A stretch of 64,000 nucleotides of DNA from Sisyra terminalis (Eukaryota; Arthropoda; Insecta; Neuroptera; Sisyridae): positions 16,926,001 through 16,990,000 of the forward strand of contig OY292275.1 in NCBI GenBank assembly GCA_958496175.1. Direction: 5' to 3'. Each line of letters starts with the position of its first letter. The stretch's first letter is position 1. Position numbers and translations under genes: made by a program. Below the pieces are notes generated by a model, which made no database searches, was not told the DNA's origin, and saw only the letters and a program-made list of their open reading frames with translations. Positions 49,211 through 60,439 of the stretch are shown one piece after another.

Positions 49211-52200
49211 TAAATGATCTTCAGATAATTTGCTTTGTAATCAATAAATTATGCTAATTAAAAATACCATTTAAAATTTGCATGCTTGGTGTCAAAAGGT
49301 TAATGCAGAAATTAAAGAGGGGCTTTGAAAGCTTACAAAATGTCTTTATAGTTGTAATCGTTGTTTATCGTTGTCGCTATAGCTGTTATTATATTTATAA
49401 TTATTAAATTATGAGTTACTAAGTGACAAAAAAGAAAACATTTTTTCAATCTCTTGAAACCCCTTATGGTTAGACATTATGGTTTCATTCTTTATGATTA
49501 GACATTAAAAAAAATGTTATCATAGGAAACTTTTTGAGCCATTTTGGAAAAATTATGGTTTTAGCTTATTGCGTCTATTTCTGAACTAAAAAAAATCGTT
49601 CAGGATCAAAAATCTTTAAGATTTCAATTGCTAATATTTTGTGTTTGCTATTTAAATAAAATTATAATAAAGCAAACTACAAACTAAAAAAGTATGACTC
49701 AAATCGTGATTGTAGCTTTCAATGATCGACCCTTAAACAGCCATCGTATGTTATATATGTATATAATAAAGATTTATTACAATGCAGATGAAAATCAGGG
49801 AAAATTTCCTGAAAAATGAGTGGATTATTTTTTATTTCCAGTTTATTTATTGGAGGTCAAGAACTAGGAATTGAAAGATCTTCGAACACAAATCTTTTAA
49901 TTTACTTTTAGAAGAATTGTGTTTACGACTGGATAGATTTAAAACTGAAAGCTCTCGAAAAAAAAGAAGAGAAACTAATCAAGATTTATAAATTGCTCTT
50001 AGATCATTGTTACCAAAACAAATATTGACAACATAACGACATTGGTGGAAAGCGAGTGTGTGTCCATACAACATAAATGTACATTCTTCTTGTACGTAAC
50101 AACCGTGAAGAAAGAAACTTATTTCGGAAGTTCCGTTGTGGAAATAAGAATTATGAAAGACAATACGGCTGTGCCAATATATATAGTTGGGGTATTAATC
50201 TTTAACCTTTTATGTTGTAGACATTAGTGAGGAACATTGTTACGTTATACGACGCGGCGGTGAACTGCTGACAAACGTTAACGTTACAAGGCGGAGTTTG
50301 CCGTCCATTTCGATGCTTTATGGCTTGGCTTATGTGTGTGACGACTCCGAGATTGTATGATAGAATGCTTTATTTGCATTTCCGTTTTGCGTTATTAAAT
50401 CATTTGAAAAATGTTGCTGAAAAGTTTATGGAACACCGCCCGAAACCCGAAACTTTTCCTCTGGTATTTGCCGGCTTGAATTATTAGCCAGAATACTTTT
50501 TTTTATCAGTGCCACCAAAGCACAACAACGATCATAACTTATAATTGTAATCAATGCCAAATGGGTGATTTACACGGTTCATTTTATTCAAATTTTGCCG
50601 TTCTCGAATCACACACTCAATATCGACCATTCAGGTTATTAACAAACCGAAAAGATCGTTCTATTATACAAATATTCGCGAACCTATAATACATACGTGT
50701 GATTTAAATCTTCAAACTTCCTCGCAGTTATATTCGATGCACGGGACAATGATACTGAAAACTTTGCAAAATTGTTCAACTTCGCTTTATAATATTTGAA
50801 TATTAACAAACCATTGTGCACGGAGATATCTCCCGATAAAGTTAATGTAATTTAAACTACACAAGTCAATTTTGAATTCAGGACATAATATTTGTTAAAT
50901 GTCTAACTGCAGGCAATTTTATTAATGAAATATTGTCTTGAAGAATATATTTCCAAGCTTGACTTATTTGAGCGCGTAATTTATTTTAATTAAAAATAAT
51001 AAAACGTTCGCATAAGTAAAATTTATTTTTTAAATTCTCACGTTTAGCAGCTACTCGGGTCATAATAAAAGTGGAAAATAATTTCAAAAATCTTATGTGA
51101 TTTATTTGAGCGTTGGTACAATGTTAATTTGCGTTAAATCTAAAAGCATTTTTGTACAGGAAAGTTTCAAGTCAATATGGAAATTGTGTCTCTTTGCTTG
51201 GAAAATCTGCATGCATTTAATGTTCGCTGATAAAAAGAAAAGATTTGAATTAAGATGAATACAATGTGCTGATTTCACAGTATGGCAGATCTATTCTAAT
51301 GAGCCGGTCGTTATGAGCCAGGTCGTCTTGAGTCATGGAGCTATTTAAACAATTTGTGACTGTGAAATAACATTAAAATCTGTCCTTCTTCGTCAAAAAC
51401 GTAAATCAGGCTTTGCATTCACTCGTTTTACGTTTACGTTAAATGTCGTTATGAGTAGGATTGTGCAAAATTGTGCTCAACTTAGTGAAACTATATCGAA
51501 ATTAGTTAAGTTTTTGGATGGAATGATTGAGTGTTGATGATACAAAACGAAGAAATGTAAGCAAAAAATGCAAGAGTAGTTTGGAGAAGATAGAGATTGA
51601 TGAAATGGGTGGGAAAAGAAAAAATATTGGGAATCCTTGCACAAAAGTTTGAGGCGTCGCGACGTCCTTTGGAGTGCAAGCGTCGCTGCTATGATAGCTA
51701 CAGTGGGTGTAATTGCCTTGGGATTTCAATTAACTGCGGCTACAAATCAAACAGATTTAGCTCACTCGCTGTCTAATAGCTACAATAAGCAATTCCATTT
51801 TTATTATATAACACATTTACATTTACGAATAATTTTCGAAAACGTGCACTAAAGCGTTACGATTGGAGCCGTCACCTATTGCGAAGATCAATTTTATTTG
51901 AAAATAAATGATTTGGAATACGTTTGAAGTTATATATCCAATTATTTAGAGTTGGAATTAATTACGAACTAGAAAATATATCGCACAATGGCTTTTTGTC
52001 TTGGCGCACAAATGAAATTGAGTAAATTGACAAAAGGGTAAAAGACCAATGCGCATTAAACATTGGAACTGCAACGTATAGGTTGAAATCATAATTCATA
52101 CAATAAGACAATTCTCCAATTCCAATAATTATTCAAGCTGAATTGAACATCTCTTCTTCGCAAACTTACTATGTGTGGGCTCGGGAATGCGCTGATGATG

Positions 52201-53202
52201 ACGGGAACGGTTCGGTTAAAGAAAGGGGTTAAGTTAACAATATAGCGGACGTTGTGTGGCGATAAGCTTTTGTGCACAGACGAAATGGCCATTCGTCATC
52301 GGCGAATTGTTGTGCTCTCCCTGTTTCCTTTAACCCTCGCGTTCTGTGGGGCACCGACCATTGAGCATTGCTGCAAATGAGCCAGAACAAATCATGTTTA
52401 ATTACATCAAAAGTCTTCCTCTGCGAACACACTCTTTTCACGCGAATGATAAAGACAGAGACCTCCACATCGAAAACTTTACTTCTACCTGTAATTTTCA
52501 CACAAGTTTCACAAACGCGCGCTGTATTGTTTGTTTTTGAAGGTTGGAGAGAAATTTTGAATTCATTTTGCTCTACCAATTAGAAACTTTGGCAAGATTT
52601 CATATCAAAAAGCATTTAGTGCCGAAATAAAATTGTGATGATTTGCCCCGGCATGATGGGAAAAAAACACACACAGAAAAAACTAATTAAAATTTTTCAA
52701 AGTCTGAAATTAATTTTTATCCTGCTAATTCATCACAATGATTTAACAAAAAGAAGTCTTTGTTTAATTTAGTGTAGATAATGTGTTTGACAATTAATGA
52801 TTAATTTCAACAGGAAACCAGTTGAAGCTTTATATTATCCTTTTTAATTATTAAACAGGAAAATAATTAAAACACGCACTTTTTTCAATGAAAAAGCTTA
52901 TTATAGAAAAAAAGACTTTAATATTCTATATTTTTAAAGACATTCCATCCAAGGCCATGTTTCTTATAGATTTAAAAGTAAAGGTCAACTTGAAACATAT
53001 TAACAAGTTGAAAATTGTAAATTTTTACAACCTAATTTAAAATCAATATATTATAGAAGTTAATGTAAAGATTTTCTTCTTCAAAAATCAATTAGCCTTA
53101 AAGGTTTATGGAGAAAAGTATCTATACTTAAAACATGTTCTATACTTGACCATCATTTTTCAATTAAACATTAACCTTGAATTATAGAGTAAGATTCCAT
53201 GA
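49211..53202. other. Non-coding sequence with GC-richer islands
   Basis: Islands occur at 50040-50480, 51630-51740 and 52140-52560. Overlapping open frames on both strands of 52229-52583 (71-116 codons) lack domain features and are not called. The island at 51651 begins with the CpG word GGCGTCGCGACGT shared with 9086. No RNA gene was recognised. Confidence 0.4.
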
Positions 53203-53466
53203 ACGCCAGACCTTCATTATTTGATGAAAGCTTCAAGTTTCTCAGCGCATGTTCACAATACAAATAGGAACAATGAGCAACTATGAAGTTTGAGTCATCG
53301 TAGCTTTGGTAGGTAAGAGATAACTAAGGTGTGAAATATTAAGTAACAAAATTAAATTAAGTAACAAAGCCATTTTTTTTTATTTTTCTTCAAAATGCTA
53401 TAAGAAACCACGTTATCCATTGCCAGGCATTTACCGCCGTGATAACCCCTTGCCATACACCTTTAA
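53203..53466 (+). repeat. Dispersed repeat family A, copy 3
   Basis: It begins 'gccagaccttcattatttgatg', continues with 'ttctcagcgcatgttcacaata', 'gcaactatgaagtttgag' and 'tagctttggtaggta', and ends 'ataaccccttgccatacacctttaa'. It matches the inverted pair at 11.9-12.5 kb over about 240 bp. Confidence 0.6.
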
Positions 53467-54559
53467 ACATTAATAAGTTGTAACTATACTTATGTTTAAT
53501 TAATGTAATCCTGCGCGCTCAGTATGCTTTAACCGTAAAAATGCACTTTGTATCCTTTACTCAAAAGTGTCACTTTTATCTTCACTTCAATAACTGTAAC
53601 ACCGAAATACTAGAATAAGGTATTACGATAAAATCTACGACGTTAATTGTTACAAGTACTTTAAAAACTAAGCAATATGGCATCTATTTTTTCTTTCAAA
53701 TATGTTTTTTCCTGATTTTTTTTTATAAAAAAGAGTATTACTAACCCCTAAGCCATGTTAAAATTTAATATCAAACGGTTTAGTCAATTCTATGAAAAAA
53801 AAAATCAGTTTTTCATTCATAATTTTTTTCACAACAGCTAATTGTGATAGGGAAATGAAGTTTCCAGGATCTAAACATTTTTTTAGTACCTATACATCTC
53901 CTAAGTATCATTAAAATATCTTTACGGGGTAGATTCATAATGCTTATAGTCTTAGATCCTTTTCACTGTTTTGTTTAAATGATTTAATACCTTCTTTTTA
54001 TCTCATCTTCTTATCTTTATATATAATACAAAGTTTAGTTAGTTACACTATTTATACCTGAAGAATAGCTGGACCAATTTTTATGATCTATGATTTATTG
54101 GATTCGTTTATGCCTAGGTTCACAGAATAACTATTAGAATATCAGGAAAATTGTGAATAACATTGTTTTTTTATTAAATTAGGTTAAACATATTTCGCTA
54201 TTGTTGCTTATGCTACGAACATTTATACTTTTTTTTGTAATCTTTGATGTCTACGATTTACTATTTTGTGTTATCTATGATTTGTTATGAAAAACGCATA
54301 ACAATCGTTTGAATTTGACTTTTTTATTTGTTGAATTTATGGGTTTAATTTATAATTAAATTCATATTGCGTGAGTGTAATTAATAAATCTTAATGTTAG
54401 AGTATTTTTATGAATAATTACGCGACCTATAAGATCTAATAAAATAAAATCAATCAATAAAATATACATTCTTCGTAATATTTTATTTGCTGATATTTGA
54501 AGGTTGTGAATAAAATAGTAATAAGATTCCAGGAATATTTTCATTGTATTTAGCACATG
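53467..54559. other. AT-rich non-coding sequence
   Basis: Nothing recognised. Confidence 0.45.
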
Positions 54560-55385
54560 CATAGAGTGACAGGAGCAACGTCAGGGTAGAAATTGTTTAT
54601 AAGATCAGAAAAGGTATTAAACAAAAACAAGAAAATAAAAATCACGAAAACTATTATGGGTACCAGATCACAAAGTCGTAAATGGGAACCAGAGGGCTTT
54701 CAAATTTTGAAATCTGAAAAAGAATCAATATTTGAACTAAGAATTGAAGAGTATACCAAAAGGAGAAAAATCAATTAATCAAACAACTCTTAATGCTGGC
54801 TAAAAGACTAAGGTTCATTACAGCACTAACTATAGAACAGAAAGAATAAAACTAATTGCCAGAATAAGATCGGAACATAATCGTAGCATATTTAAACTAG
54901 TAGGTACATTGTACTAATGCCGAAAATTGGACCACCTTAAATATGAGCTGAAGTGGCAAATGGTAAAAAAAATCTGGTTAAAAAAGTATTGAAGAAAATA
55001 GGAGCATTCTCAGTAAGCATCCAGTCTCTGACTTATAGTGACCTTAGGAACAAATTGACCCAAAGAACATTACAATTTTGAAGGATCTAAACATTCAAAA
55101 ATAAAAATTTGTTTATAAGTATCTATGTATGTCTAAAAACTCATGAATTTTGGTATGCGTAGGTATGGGTTTTAATATATTCAATGGTCTTATAGGTATG
55201 AATCTAAGTATGTAAAATAAAATGTATATTTAAAAAACACACTAATTTTGCTTTATTCAAACATACGTATAAGAATCCATTTATCGATTCACAATTAAAA
55301 ATGCGGCAATATTATCGATACCAATGAGTTCATTTTCGCAAATCAATTTTAGGTGGCATGAAGTTCCCGGGTTCTCTAATACAAG
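54560..55385 (+). pseudogene. LINE fragment with RNase H motif, copy 2
   Basis: The frame containing LWVPDHKVVNGN (W at 54657) is the 'LWVPGHKGIxGN' end of a LINE RNase H domain. The Gly of the motif is Asp here. Downstream another frame reads ERIKLIARIRSEHNR and later CRKLDHLKYE, similar to the C-terminal 'R..LLARLR.GH...C..C....LKH' region of LINE polyproteins. Frames shift several times. The unit aligns with 36425-37165 on the opposite strand, including about 350 bp of likely 3' untranslated sequence. It is a dead, 5'-truncated copy. Confidence 0.65.
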
Positions 55386-57160
55386 ATAAAATAAAGCAAT
55401 TAATCTTTAACAAAGAATATTTGAAATTTTGACTGTATATTTTTTTGTATTTCTTGTAATTAAAATTTTGTTATTTGCTGTTTTATGACGACTTTAACGT
55501 TTTAATAAATTTTGTATTTTATTTTCGAAAATCGAAAAATCCAACAAGGAACATATAAGAATTTATGATTATTATTATTTGTTCAACGATGAGAATTGTG
55601 TATAAAGTATGTAAAATAAAAGAAAAAAAGACATGACGAAAAGAGGAAATATAATAGTGACGACGAAGACGAGGATGATGAAACTGAGGTTTATTGGTAA
55701 TTTTCACACCGTGTCCTGTCATTTGATATCATTCGCCACACATCACGAGGAGCGATTTTTCGTTCTCTATCCCACTTATGAACGAATTCATCTCACAGTC
55801 ATCTCACTTTTACGATGATGTAATTGACGAGGATCTGTCGATACGCGTCCGATAGCGGGTTTTACGGGTTTTCGGGAACAGCTCAGTCGTAAAAATGGAT
55901 AGCAAAAGCTTATTGCTTTTATGAATCTGTTGGTTGACGTGCTTTGGCTGCCTATTTGCTCATTGACGCTTTCACAAGGTGCTCACTTCATCCCTCCGCC
56001 ACTTCTCGTTTTGTGCCAAACACTTACGTCACTTTATTTTTTCTCTATCTTTCACCAACCTTATTTTATAGTGTAGTTTACACAACTACGTCATTAAGCA
56101 GTATAAGCCACATCAATTCAAACTATCCAAGTCAAACACCCCCTCGCTATCAAGGCTCGTTTGAATATTTCCGATACAAATGTAAAGCATTTTTTCCTAT
56201 TGAAATTTATGTTAAATATTTGAATATCTATATAAAATAAATAAGACTCAAATCTTTTACTTTGATCCCAATTTATTGACACGGATCAAATTTACATTGT
56301 ACATTGTATTTCACAATTTGAAACGAAGAAAATGTAAACGATCTCGCATATATTGAAATAATAATTACTTGATATCGACAATAACGATAATAACACTATT
56401 CACATTAAAAGCTGATAATGACTGTCACTTAATTCAAACAAACACGAAATTCGCGCCAGTTTATGGTCTATATGTTGCCCTATATGGTCATAACGATAAC
56501 AAGAGCGACATAACTTGATCCATTCATCCATGTCTTAATTACATGTACGACCCATTAAGAATCCCTTATATTATTTAGTTACTGTTATTGTCCGTGTAAT
56601 AAACGAAAACTTAATTCTCTATGAAATAACCGTAAATAATGTCATTAAAGTAAGCGCACAATAATCATCATCGCTTGTTTAACCATAGGCATAACATTTA
56701 ATGTGTACACGGAGCGATAGCTCACAACACAGTAGGTTCTAACGGTGTACTGTGAATGAGCTTTCGAGCTTTCAACCTGAGCTAAACCAATCAGCTTATT
56801 GTTATGGGCTAAACAAGTAGTTTTATAGAATAGCGCAATATTGTAACGCTCATTAATACATTTGTTTATATGTGGGCCTCTTATTTGCTCTTTGATCTAA
56901 TTAGAACCTTTTACGCCAATTTACCTCAGTCGAATATTCATATTTCTTGTCTTGAATGGTTTTAGAAGTTTCGTAGTACACAAAATTTTATTTCTTTATC
57001 AAGTTTTGCGTGAACAACTTCCAAAAGAAAACTTAATATTTTAACGTTTCCTATTTTCTAGATTTTTTCTAAAATTAATGTTAAATTTTCTGGAGTTAAT
57101 TCGAAGATACAGACGTATCAATTAGCAATTGCAAAATTGTCTCATTATAAATGACATATA
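55386..57160. other. Non-coding sequence, target region of the Ty3 insertion
   Basis: GC-richer and more complex sequence at 55630-56160 and 56400-56900, without a recognised exon. The last four bases, TATA (57157-57160), are the left copy of the Ty3-element target duplication. Confidence 0.45.
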
Positions 57161-57394
57161 TGTAATAGTGAATTCAGTAAAGACTTGACCAATGACTAAA
57201 AATATTTATTAAATAAATAAATCATACAATTAAATATGAAATCTTACCTAAAAATAATTGGTTAAAAAGTCCTTAATTATATAGAGCACAAAATAAATTT
57301 AGAATGAATTTTATATGAATGTTTATAACAACTAAACAAGTTGGTAACCACCGTTATCACTTGTAATTTCTAAACAGGATACTCCCTGTTTACA
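57161..57394 (-). repeat. 3' LTR of the Ty3/gypsy element
   Basis: 234 bp, TG...CA in both orientations. On the element strand it starts TGTAAACAGGGAGTATCC and ends CACTATTACA. A TATA-like CTATATAATT (57285-57276) and an AATAAA polyadenylation signal (57210-57205) lie in the expected order. It matches the 5' LTR base for base as far as I can check by eye. Confidence 0.95.
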
Positions 57395-57406
57395 TCCCCC
57401 AACTTC
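57395..57406 (-). other. Polypurine tract
   Basis: On the element strand, AAGTTGGGGGA directly precedes the 3' LTR TGTAAACA. A G-run ending at the LTR edge is the expected primer for plus-strand DNA synthesis. It lies only about 20 bases after the pol stop. Confidence 0.75.
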
Positions 57407-57415
57407 AGACAGAAA

Positions 57416-60400
57416 CTAAGGGGGTGGAACATCTCTACAAGCAATTAATTTGCTTGTGTGAAATAAGTTATTTTTATTCCTCCAGTCTTGCAAATCCACT
57501 TTGTATATATGATCTGATATTCGAAATTTGATTTTGTATGGGCCAGAACGTATTGGGTCTAACTTTTTCCGATTTAGTGTATTGCCATTCTCAACATACA
57601 CGTACTCTCCGATTTGGAACTCTACTTCTTTTCTCCCTTGATCGCTTCGGTTCTTGTTTGTTATGTGATTTTTATTAGAATTGAGGAATGCAGTCTTTCT
57701 GTCTTCTTCCAAATTTCGCTTTATTTCTAGTTCGATCGGTATTATATGAGAATCCTTTCCAGTTAATAGATATTCGGGAGAAAACTTCGTAACGCTATGT
57801 ATAGATTGGTTGTACTCTCTTGTACATTTTTCTGCAACTGTTGACCAAGCTTTGTTTGGTTCTTCTCTCATTTTGCACCTTATCCTGTTAACTAAAGTTT
57901 GGTTAATTCTTTCATTAAGACCATTTGATGATGGACAGTCGACAGCTGTGTAAACCATAGTGATACCATGTGTTTTTATGAAATTTTGAAACTCTTTAGA
58001 TTTGATTGCTGGATACTGATCTGTTAATAAGATTTTAATTTTATTATTCCTGACTAGGGGTTGAAGTAATCGAATAAAATCGGCTGTCTTCTGTCCTTTT
58101 GAAGAACTTGTGAAAGCAAAACGAGTAAAATGATCTACTAAAATATGTAAGTATTTCTTAGCTGATTTATTATTAGAAAAACCTCCCACTGTGTCTAGTG
58201 ACATGATATCATAAGGTTCTTTAGCTGGACCCAATCGCGATAACAATCCAATACTCCGATTTCGTCTTGATTTATTTTTGATACATATTCCACAACTGCG
58301 ACAATATTCACGGATTAATTTGTCCATATTCTCAAAATAATAGAATGGGCGTATTTTATTAGCAATATGATCTGCGCCTATATGACCATAGTATAAATGA
58401 ATTTTATTTATTAAATTCTTACCAAACTGCGTTGTAACTACAATTCTTTCATGTCCTTTTATCTTTTTATATTTTATACCTGATTTATTGTAAGTGTTTC
58501 TATTATCTATTAACATGGTTCTTTGATTCTTTTTTATTTCTTCCAAAGTAATTAGATTTACCAACTGTAGTACATCGTCTGAATTTTCAAAATTTTCCAA
58601 AACTGGATTTCGAGATAACGCGTCTGCTTCTTCATTTGTTTTTCCTGGCGAATACCTTAACACAAATGAATATTGTGATAAGTAAAAAACCATATCTCCT
58701 AATTCTTCATCTGTTCTGGATTTTAATTTTAAATTTTCTAAAGGTTTGTGGTCGGATATCACGGTGAATTTAATTCCTAATAACCAGTGTTGCCAGTATC
58801 TAAGAGCTTCTTGAATTGCGAAACATTCTAAGTACGTCGCTTTCTTTTTCATTTGAGCAGGTCTCAATTTTTTTGAAAAATAAGCCACAGGTAACAATTC
58901 TTCATTGTCCTGAACTTGTTTTAATATCGCTCCTATACCTTGAAGACTGGCATCGGTGAAGACAAACGTTTTCTTTCCCGGGTCAAATATTGCCAATATA
59001 GGACTCCTACTTAAGTAATTCTTCACTTTCTCAAACGTCTTTTGACACTCTTCAGTCCATTCGAATTGTACACGTTCTCTTAATAGGTAGTGTAAAGGCG
59101 CTAGTAATTCTGTACTATTGGGAATGTATTTATTATAAAAATTTACCTTGCCCAAAAACTGTCGTACATTTTTCTTGTTTTCTGGTTTTGGAAACTTTTT
59201 AATTGAAATTAGATTGTCAGAATGTGGACTGACAGTGTTGTACCCAATAGTATGTCCTAAATATTTAACTGAAAATCTTGCTAACTCACATTTTGACAGC
59301 TTCACTCGAAACCCTTCAATCTTGAGCGACTTGAGTAACAAAGTAATATGTTGTACATGCTCCTTAAATGATTTAGAAAATACCAAAATATCATCAATAT
59401 AATTTGTACAGAAACCATTTAAGCCGTTTCTTCTTATAATATTTGCTAAAACTCGTTGAAAAATTGCTGGAGATGTTTTTAGTCCAAATGGCAATCTTTT
59501 CCACTGATAATGACCCTCCTGGGTTATAAAAGCTGTTTTGTATCTGTCCTTTTCTCGGATTGGAATCGACCAGAATGCAGAACTTATATCAAATACTGAG
59601 TACCACTTACAATTTCTAGTTTTTATAATTGTATCCTCGATCCTTGGAAAAGGTTGACACTCAGGAACTAATATTTCATTCAATCCCCTAAAATCAATGC
59701 AAAGTCGTGATTTTTTTCCATCTTCTTTCTTAAAAGCCAAAGTTACTGGTGCCGCATATGGCGATTCTGATTCCTCTATAAGGTTCGCTTTTAATAAATT
59801 GTTTATTTGATTATTAATCTCTTCTTGATCAGGGATAGAACATCGATAAGGTTTCTTAAATATATATCTATTTTCCAAAAGTTTTATCCGTGCCTCATGG
59901 TTTTCAACTTTACCAACATTATATTTATTATTTGTAAAAATTGGTGAATTTTTCCTGATCAGATCCATTAAAATTAATTTTTTATTTTCATTCACGTGGT
60001 CCAATTTTTTTCTCAGTTCTTGATCCAGTTCGTGGCAATATGTTTGCATTTGTATTTTCCTACCGTTTACTTGTTTAACTTCCTCGACATTATCTTTTAC
60101 TTTTTGAAAAATGTTGAGATTTTCATCTTGTATTAATCCAAAATTCTTTATTGCGTCCAAGCCTAAAATTAGATCGTACGAAAAGTTATTATTTTTAAAT
60201 ACTTGAACTTTCATAATTTTCTCCATTTTATTTATACGTAAATTCAAATTAACTGTTCCACTTTTTTCAACACCACTAATAGTATGGAATGCATTCTCAG
60301 ATTCTGTTATTGACTTTCTTAAATCTTTTAATATTTTTTCATTTACAATAGTTATGTTAGAACCACTATCGTAAATAGCTTTAACTTTTTTTTTTTTGAT
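57416..60400 (-). CDS. pol: Ty3/gypsy Pol: protease (most), reverse transcriptase, RNase H, integrase
   Basis: Open from 60400 to the TAG at 57418-57416. The first candidate start would be a TTG at 60247, but expression by frameshift from gag is expected, so no true start is proposed. Residue numbers count from that TTG. Protease: DSGS active site encoded at 60370-60359 (upstream of the TTG), second motif LILGLD at 26-31. Reverse transcriptase: about 120-310, catalytic VFD (Asp220) and YIDD (Asp285, Asp286). RNase H: TDAS (Asp432), Glu474, SDH (Asp499), ADALSR (Asp542). Integrase: HX4H-X26-CX2C zinc finger (His617, His622, Cys649, Cys652), catalytic Asp685, Asp743, Glu779 (D,D35E), then a GPY motif (902-904). 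No chromodomain and no envelope. All catalytic residues are present. Only the junction with gag is interrupted. Confidence 0.93.
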   Translation of the reverse strand: MKKKKVKAIYDSGSNITIVNEKILKDLRKSITESENAFHTISGVEKSGTVNLNLRINKMEKIMKVQVFKNNNFSYDLILGLDAIKNFGLIQDENLNIFQKVKDNVEEVKQVNGRKIQMQTYCHELDQELRKKLDHVNENKKLILMDLIRKNSPIFTNNKYNVGKVENHEARIKLLENRYIFKKPYRCSIPDQEEINNQINNLLKANLIEESESPYAAPVTLAFKKEDGKKSRLCIDFRGLNEILVPECQPFPRIEDTIIKTRNCKWYSVFDISSAFWSIPIREKDRYKTAFITQEGHYQWKRLPFGLKTSPAIFQRVLANIIRRNGLNGFCTNYIDDILVFSKSFKEHVQHITLLLKSLKIEGFRVKLSKCELARFSVKYLGHTIGYNTVSPHSDNLISIKKFPKPENKKNVRQFLGKVNFYNKYIPNSTELLAPLHYLLRERVQFEWTEECQKTFEKVKNYLSRSPILAIFDPGKKTFVFTDASLQGIGAILKQVQDNEELLPVAYFSKKLRPAQMKKKATYLECFAIQEALRYWQHWLLGIKFTVISDHKPLENLKLKSRTDEELGDMVFYLSQYSFVLRYSPGKTNEEADALSRNPVLENFENSDDVLQLVNLITLEEIKKNQRTMLIDNRNTYNKSGIKYKKIKGHERIVVTTQFGKNLINKIHLYYGHIGADHIANKIRPFYYFENMDKLIREYCRSCGICIKNKSRRNRSIGLLSRLGPAKEPYDIMSLDTVGGFSNNKSAKKYLHILVDHFTRFAFTSSSKGQKTADFIRLLQPLVRNNKIKILLTDQYPAIKSKEFQNFIKTHGITMVYTAVDCPSSNGLNERINQTLVNRIRCKMREEPNKAWSTVAEKCTREYNQSIHSVTKFSPEYLLTGKDSHIIPIELEIKRNLEEDRKTAFLNSNKNHITNKNRSDQGRKEVEFQIGEYVYVENGNTLNRKKLDPIRSGPYKIKFRISDHIYKVDLQDWRNKNNLFHTSKLIACRDVPPP

Positions 60401-60439
60401 CTAGTATAACATTAATGCGTATTAGTGGTGTGATTACTC
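60381..60439 (-). other. Protease N-terminus in the -1 frame, cut off after a 12-A run
   Basis: Read in the -1 frame from the gag slippery site, this stretch encodes TPLIRINVILD, which has the form of the first beta-strand of a retropepsin. It then runs into twelve A (60397-60386) and a TAA (60383-60381). The continuation with the DSGS active site lies in the other frame, immediately after the A run. So the protease is split by a one-base difference in a homopolymer. Possible causes are a real insertion, a sequencing or assembly error, or deliberate slippage. Confidence 0.75.
60386..60397 (-). other. A12 homopolymer at the protease frame break
   Basis: Twelve consecutive T on the plus strand. 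Run length sets whether the protease start and active site share a frame. As printed they do not. Confidence 0.85.

Noticed and set aside
52229..52579. 116-codon minus-strand frame overlapping two plus-strand frames
   Set aside because: Composition effect of a GC-richer island; no recognisable motif on any strand.
59148..59402. 84-codon plus-strand frame inside pol
   Set aside because: Shadow of the reverse transcriptase frame on the opposite strand.
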